Of a stretch of DNA of 6,687 nucleotides, positions 5,810 to 6,687 are shown one piece after another; position 1 is the stretch's first letter; each line of letters starts with the position of its first letter. The stretch spans positions 1 to 6,687 of the forward strand of contig JBCCMP010000296.1 in the NCBI GenBank assembly GCA_039026295.1, read 5' to 3'. The position numbers and the translations under genes are program-made. Under the pieces are notes generated by a model that saw only the letters and a program-made list of their open reading frames with translations, had not been told where the DNA came from and did not search any database. The stretch comes from Thermohalobaculum sp039026295. GTDB taxonomy: Bacteria > Pseudomonadota > Alphaproteobacteria > Rhodobacterales > Rhodobacteraceae.

Positions 5810-6687
5810 CTATGTCGGCCTGCTTCGCAGGTTTTCCGGAAGCCAGGTTGCAAGCTCGGGGAATACGGCCAGCACGATCACCATCAGGACCATGATCAGG
5901 AACATCGGCACGGCCGTGCGCGCGATGTAGCCGATCTCGTGATTGGTCATGCCTTGCATGACAAAAAGGTTGAAGCCTATCGGCGGTGTGATCTGCGCCA
6001 TTTCGACAACCACAACGATGAAGATGCCGAACCAGATCAGATCGATCCCCGCCTCGCGGACCATTGGCTCGACAATGGCCATGGTCAGCACGACGGAGGA
6101 GATACCATCCAGAAAGCAGCCGATGATTATGTAGAAGATGGTCAGCGCTGCGATCAGCATGAACGGGCTGAGCTCCAGCCCTGCTATGAAGTTTGCCAGA
6201 CTGCGCGGCAGGCCGGTGAACCCCATGGATAGGGACAGGAAAGCGGCCCCCATGAGGATCAGTGCAATCATCGCCGAGGTGCGGGTTGCCCCCAACAGGC
6301 TTTCCATGAATGTGGACAGGGTGAGAGAGCCCTGCGCTGCCGCAAGGACCAGCGCCCCGATTACGCCGAATGCGGCAGCCTCGGTCGCCGTGGCCCAGCC
6401 GAAATACATCGAGCCGATCACCAGGATCACGAGCAGGATCACGGGGATCAGGAACCGCGAGTTCCAGAGCTTTTCGCCGAAGGTCATCCCGCCCTCGGGC
6501 GTCGGGCGCTCGCCGGGTCGAAGATAATACCAGCAGACGATGTAGATCATGAACATCCCGGCCAGCACCAGACCGGGGATGACGCCTGCCATGAAGAGCT
6601 GGGTGATCGATTCGTTGATCGTCACGCCATAGACGATCAGCGTCAGCGACGGCGGGATCATCAGGCCCAGCGTGGCGGCACCGCAGA
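5810..6687 (-). CDS. TRAP transporter large permease subunit (DctM-type), C-terminal part, 5' truncated by window edge
   Basis: The frame is open from the TAG at 5810-5812 to the window edge, showing about 292 residues of a subunit that is usually near 430. In the cytoplasmic membrane DctM subunits form the sodium-driven channel that works with the small DctQ subunit and a periplasmic binding protein to import carboxylates and related solutes. Counting from the internal Met at 6661, hydrophobic segments lie at about 26-46, 69-88, 95-110, 128-146, 165-183, 206-230 and 249-268. Family hallmarks are the edge-proximal 'ATLGLMIPPSLTLIVYG', 'GCFLDGISSVVLT' (181-193) and 'EMAQITPPIGFNLFV' (220-234). 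That Met lies inside a conserved motif, so it is not the true start. The C-terminus 'FPELATWLP' is in the normal place, so the 3' end is intact. DctQ and the binding protein would be expected beyond the right edge. The substrate is unknown. Confidence 0.93.
   Translation of the reverse strand, partial: CGAATLGLMIPPSLTLIVYGVTINESITQLFMAGVIPGLVLAGMFMIYIVCWYYLRPGERPTPEGGMTFGEKLWNSRFLIPVILLVILVIGSMYFGWATATEAAAFGVIGALVLAAAQGSLTLSTFMESLLGATRTSAMIALILMGAAFLSLSMGFTGLPRSLANFIAGLELSPFMLIAALTIFYIIIGCFLDGISSVVLTMAIVEPMVREAGIDLIWFGIFIVVVVEMAQITPPIGFNLFVMQGMTNHEIGYIARTAVPMFLIMVLMVIVLAVFPELATWLPENLRSRPT

Noticed and set aside
1..6687. Defence system, prophage, insertion sequence or CRISPR content
   Set aside because: There is no transposase, integrase, repeat array or toxin/antitoxin-like frame; all full-length genes belong to metabolic, transport or cell-wall families.

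Overview
The window is GC-rich, densely coding bacterial DNA. The gene set (TRAP-type transporter permease, MR/MLE-family enolase, PaaG-like crotonase, type II dehydroquinase, COG3786-type L,D-transpeptidase) and the style of the proteins suggest an alphaproteobacterium, most likely of the Rhodobacteraceae/Roseobacter group. That placement is inference from protein character; no rRNA or other phylogenetic marker is present.

Layout, left half (+ strand): the C-terminal end of an L,D-transpeptidase (1-239, cut by the window edge); a short gap with two adjacent stem-loops; then four same-strand genes. These are an MR/MLE-family enolase resembling cis-3-hydroxy-L-proline dehydratase (337-1458), a TIM-barrel sugar-phosphate isomerase/epimerase-like protein (1532-2347), a crotonase-fold protein with PaaG-type active-site features (2453-3226) and a GTG-started thymidine kinase, tdk (3245-3844). 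The gaps are 73, 105 and 18 bases, each gene has a plausible Shine-Dalgarno sequence, and the first three look catabolic.

Layout, right half (- strand, read from right to left): the C-terminal two thirds of a TRAP transporter large permease (5810 to the window edge); a 409-base stretch without an intact gene, which holds what looks like a decayed, internally deleted fragment of a methyl-accepting chemotaxis protein (5519-5809) and a structured 118-base leader; a TTG-started Gfo/Idh/MocA-family dehydrogenase (4345-5400); and a type II 3-dehydroquinate dehydratase, aroQ (3845-4282). The two halves converge: tdk and aroQ abut with no intergenic base, their stop codons forming the palindrome TGATCA.

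How the genes might work together: a TRAP permease, an NAD(P)-dependent dehydrogenase of the sugar/cyclitol type and a dehydroquinase on one strand fit import and oxidation of a hydroxylated acid such as quinate or shikimate. The AP-endonuclease-2-fold TIM barrel on the other strand is in the same superfamily as 3-dehydroshikimate dehydratases. This is a hypothesis from gene neighbourhood, not a demonstrated pathway. I found no CRISPR array, tRNA, rRNA, intact mobile element, toxin-antitoxin pair or obvious defence system. The least ordinary features are the chemotaxis-receptor relic, the zero-gap convergent junction, the in-frame duplicated N-terminus of the dehydrogenase, and the active-site residues that steer two family-level annotations.
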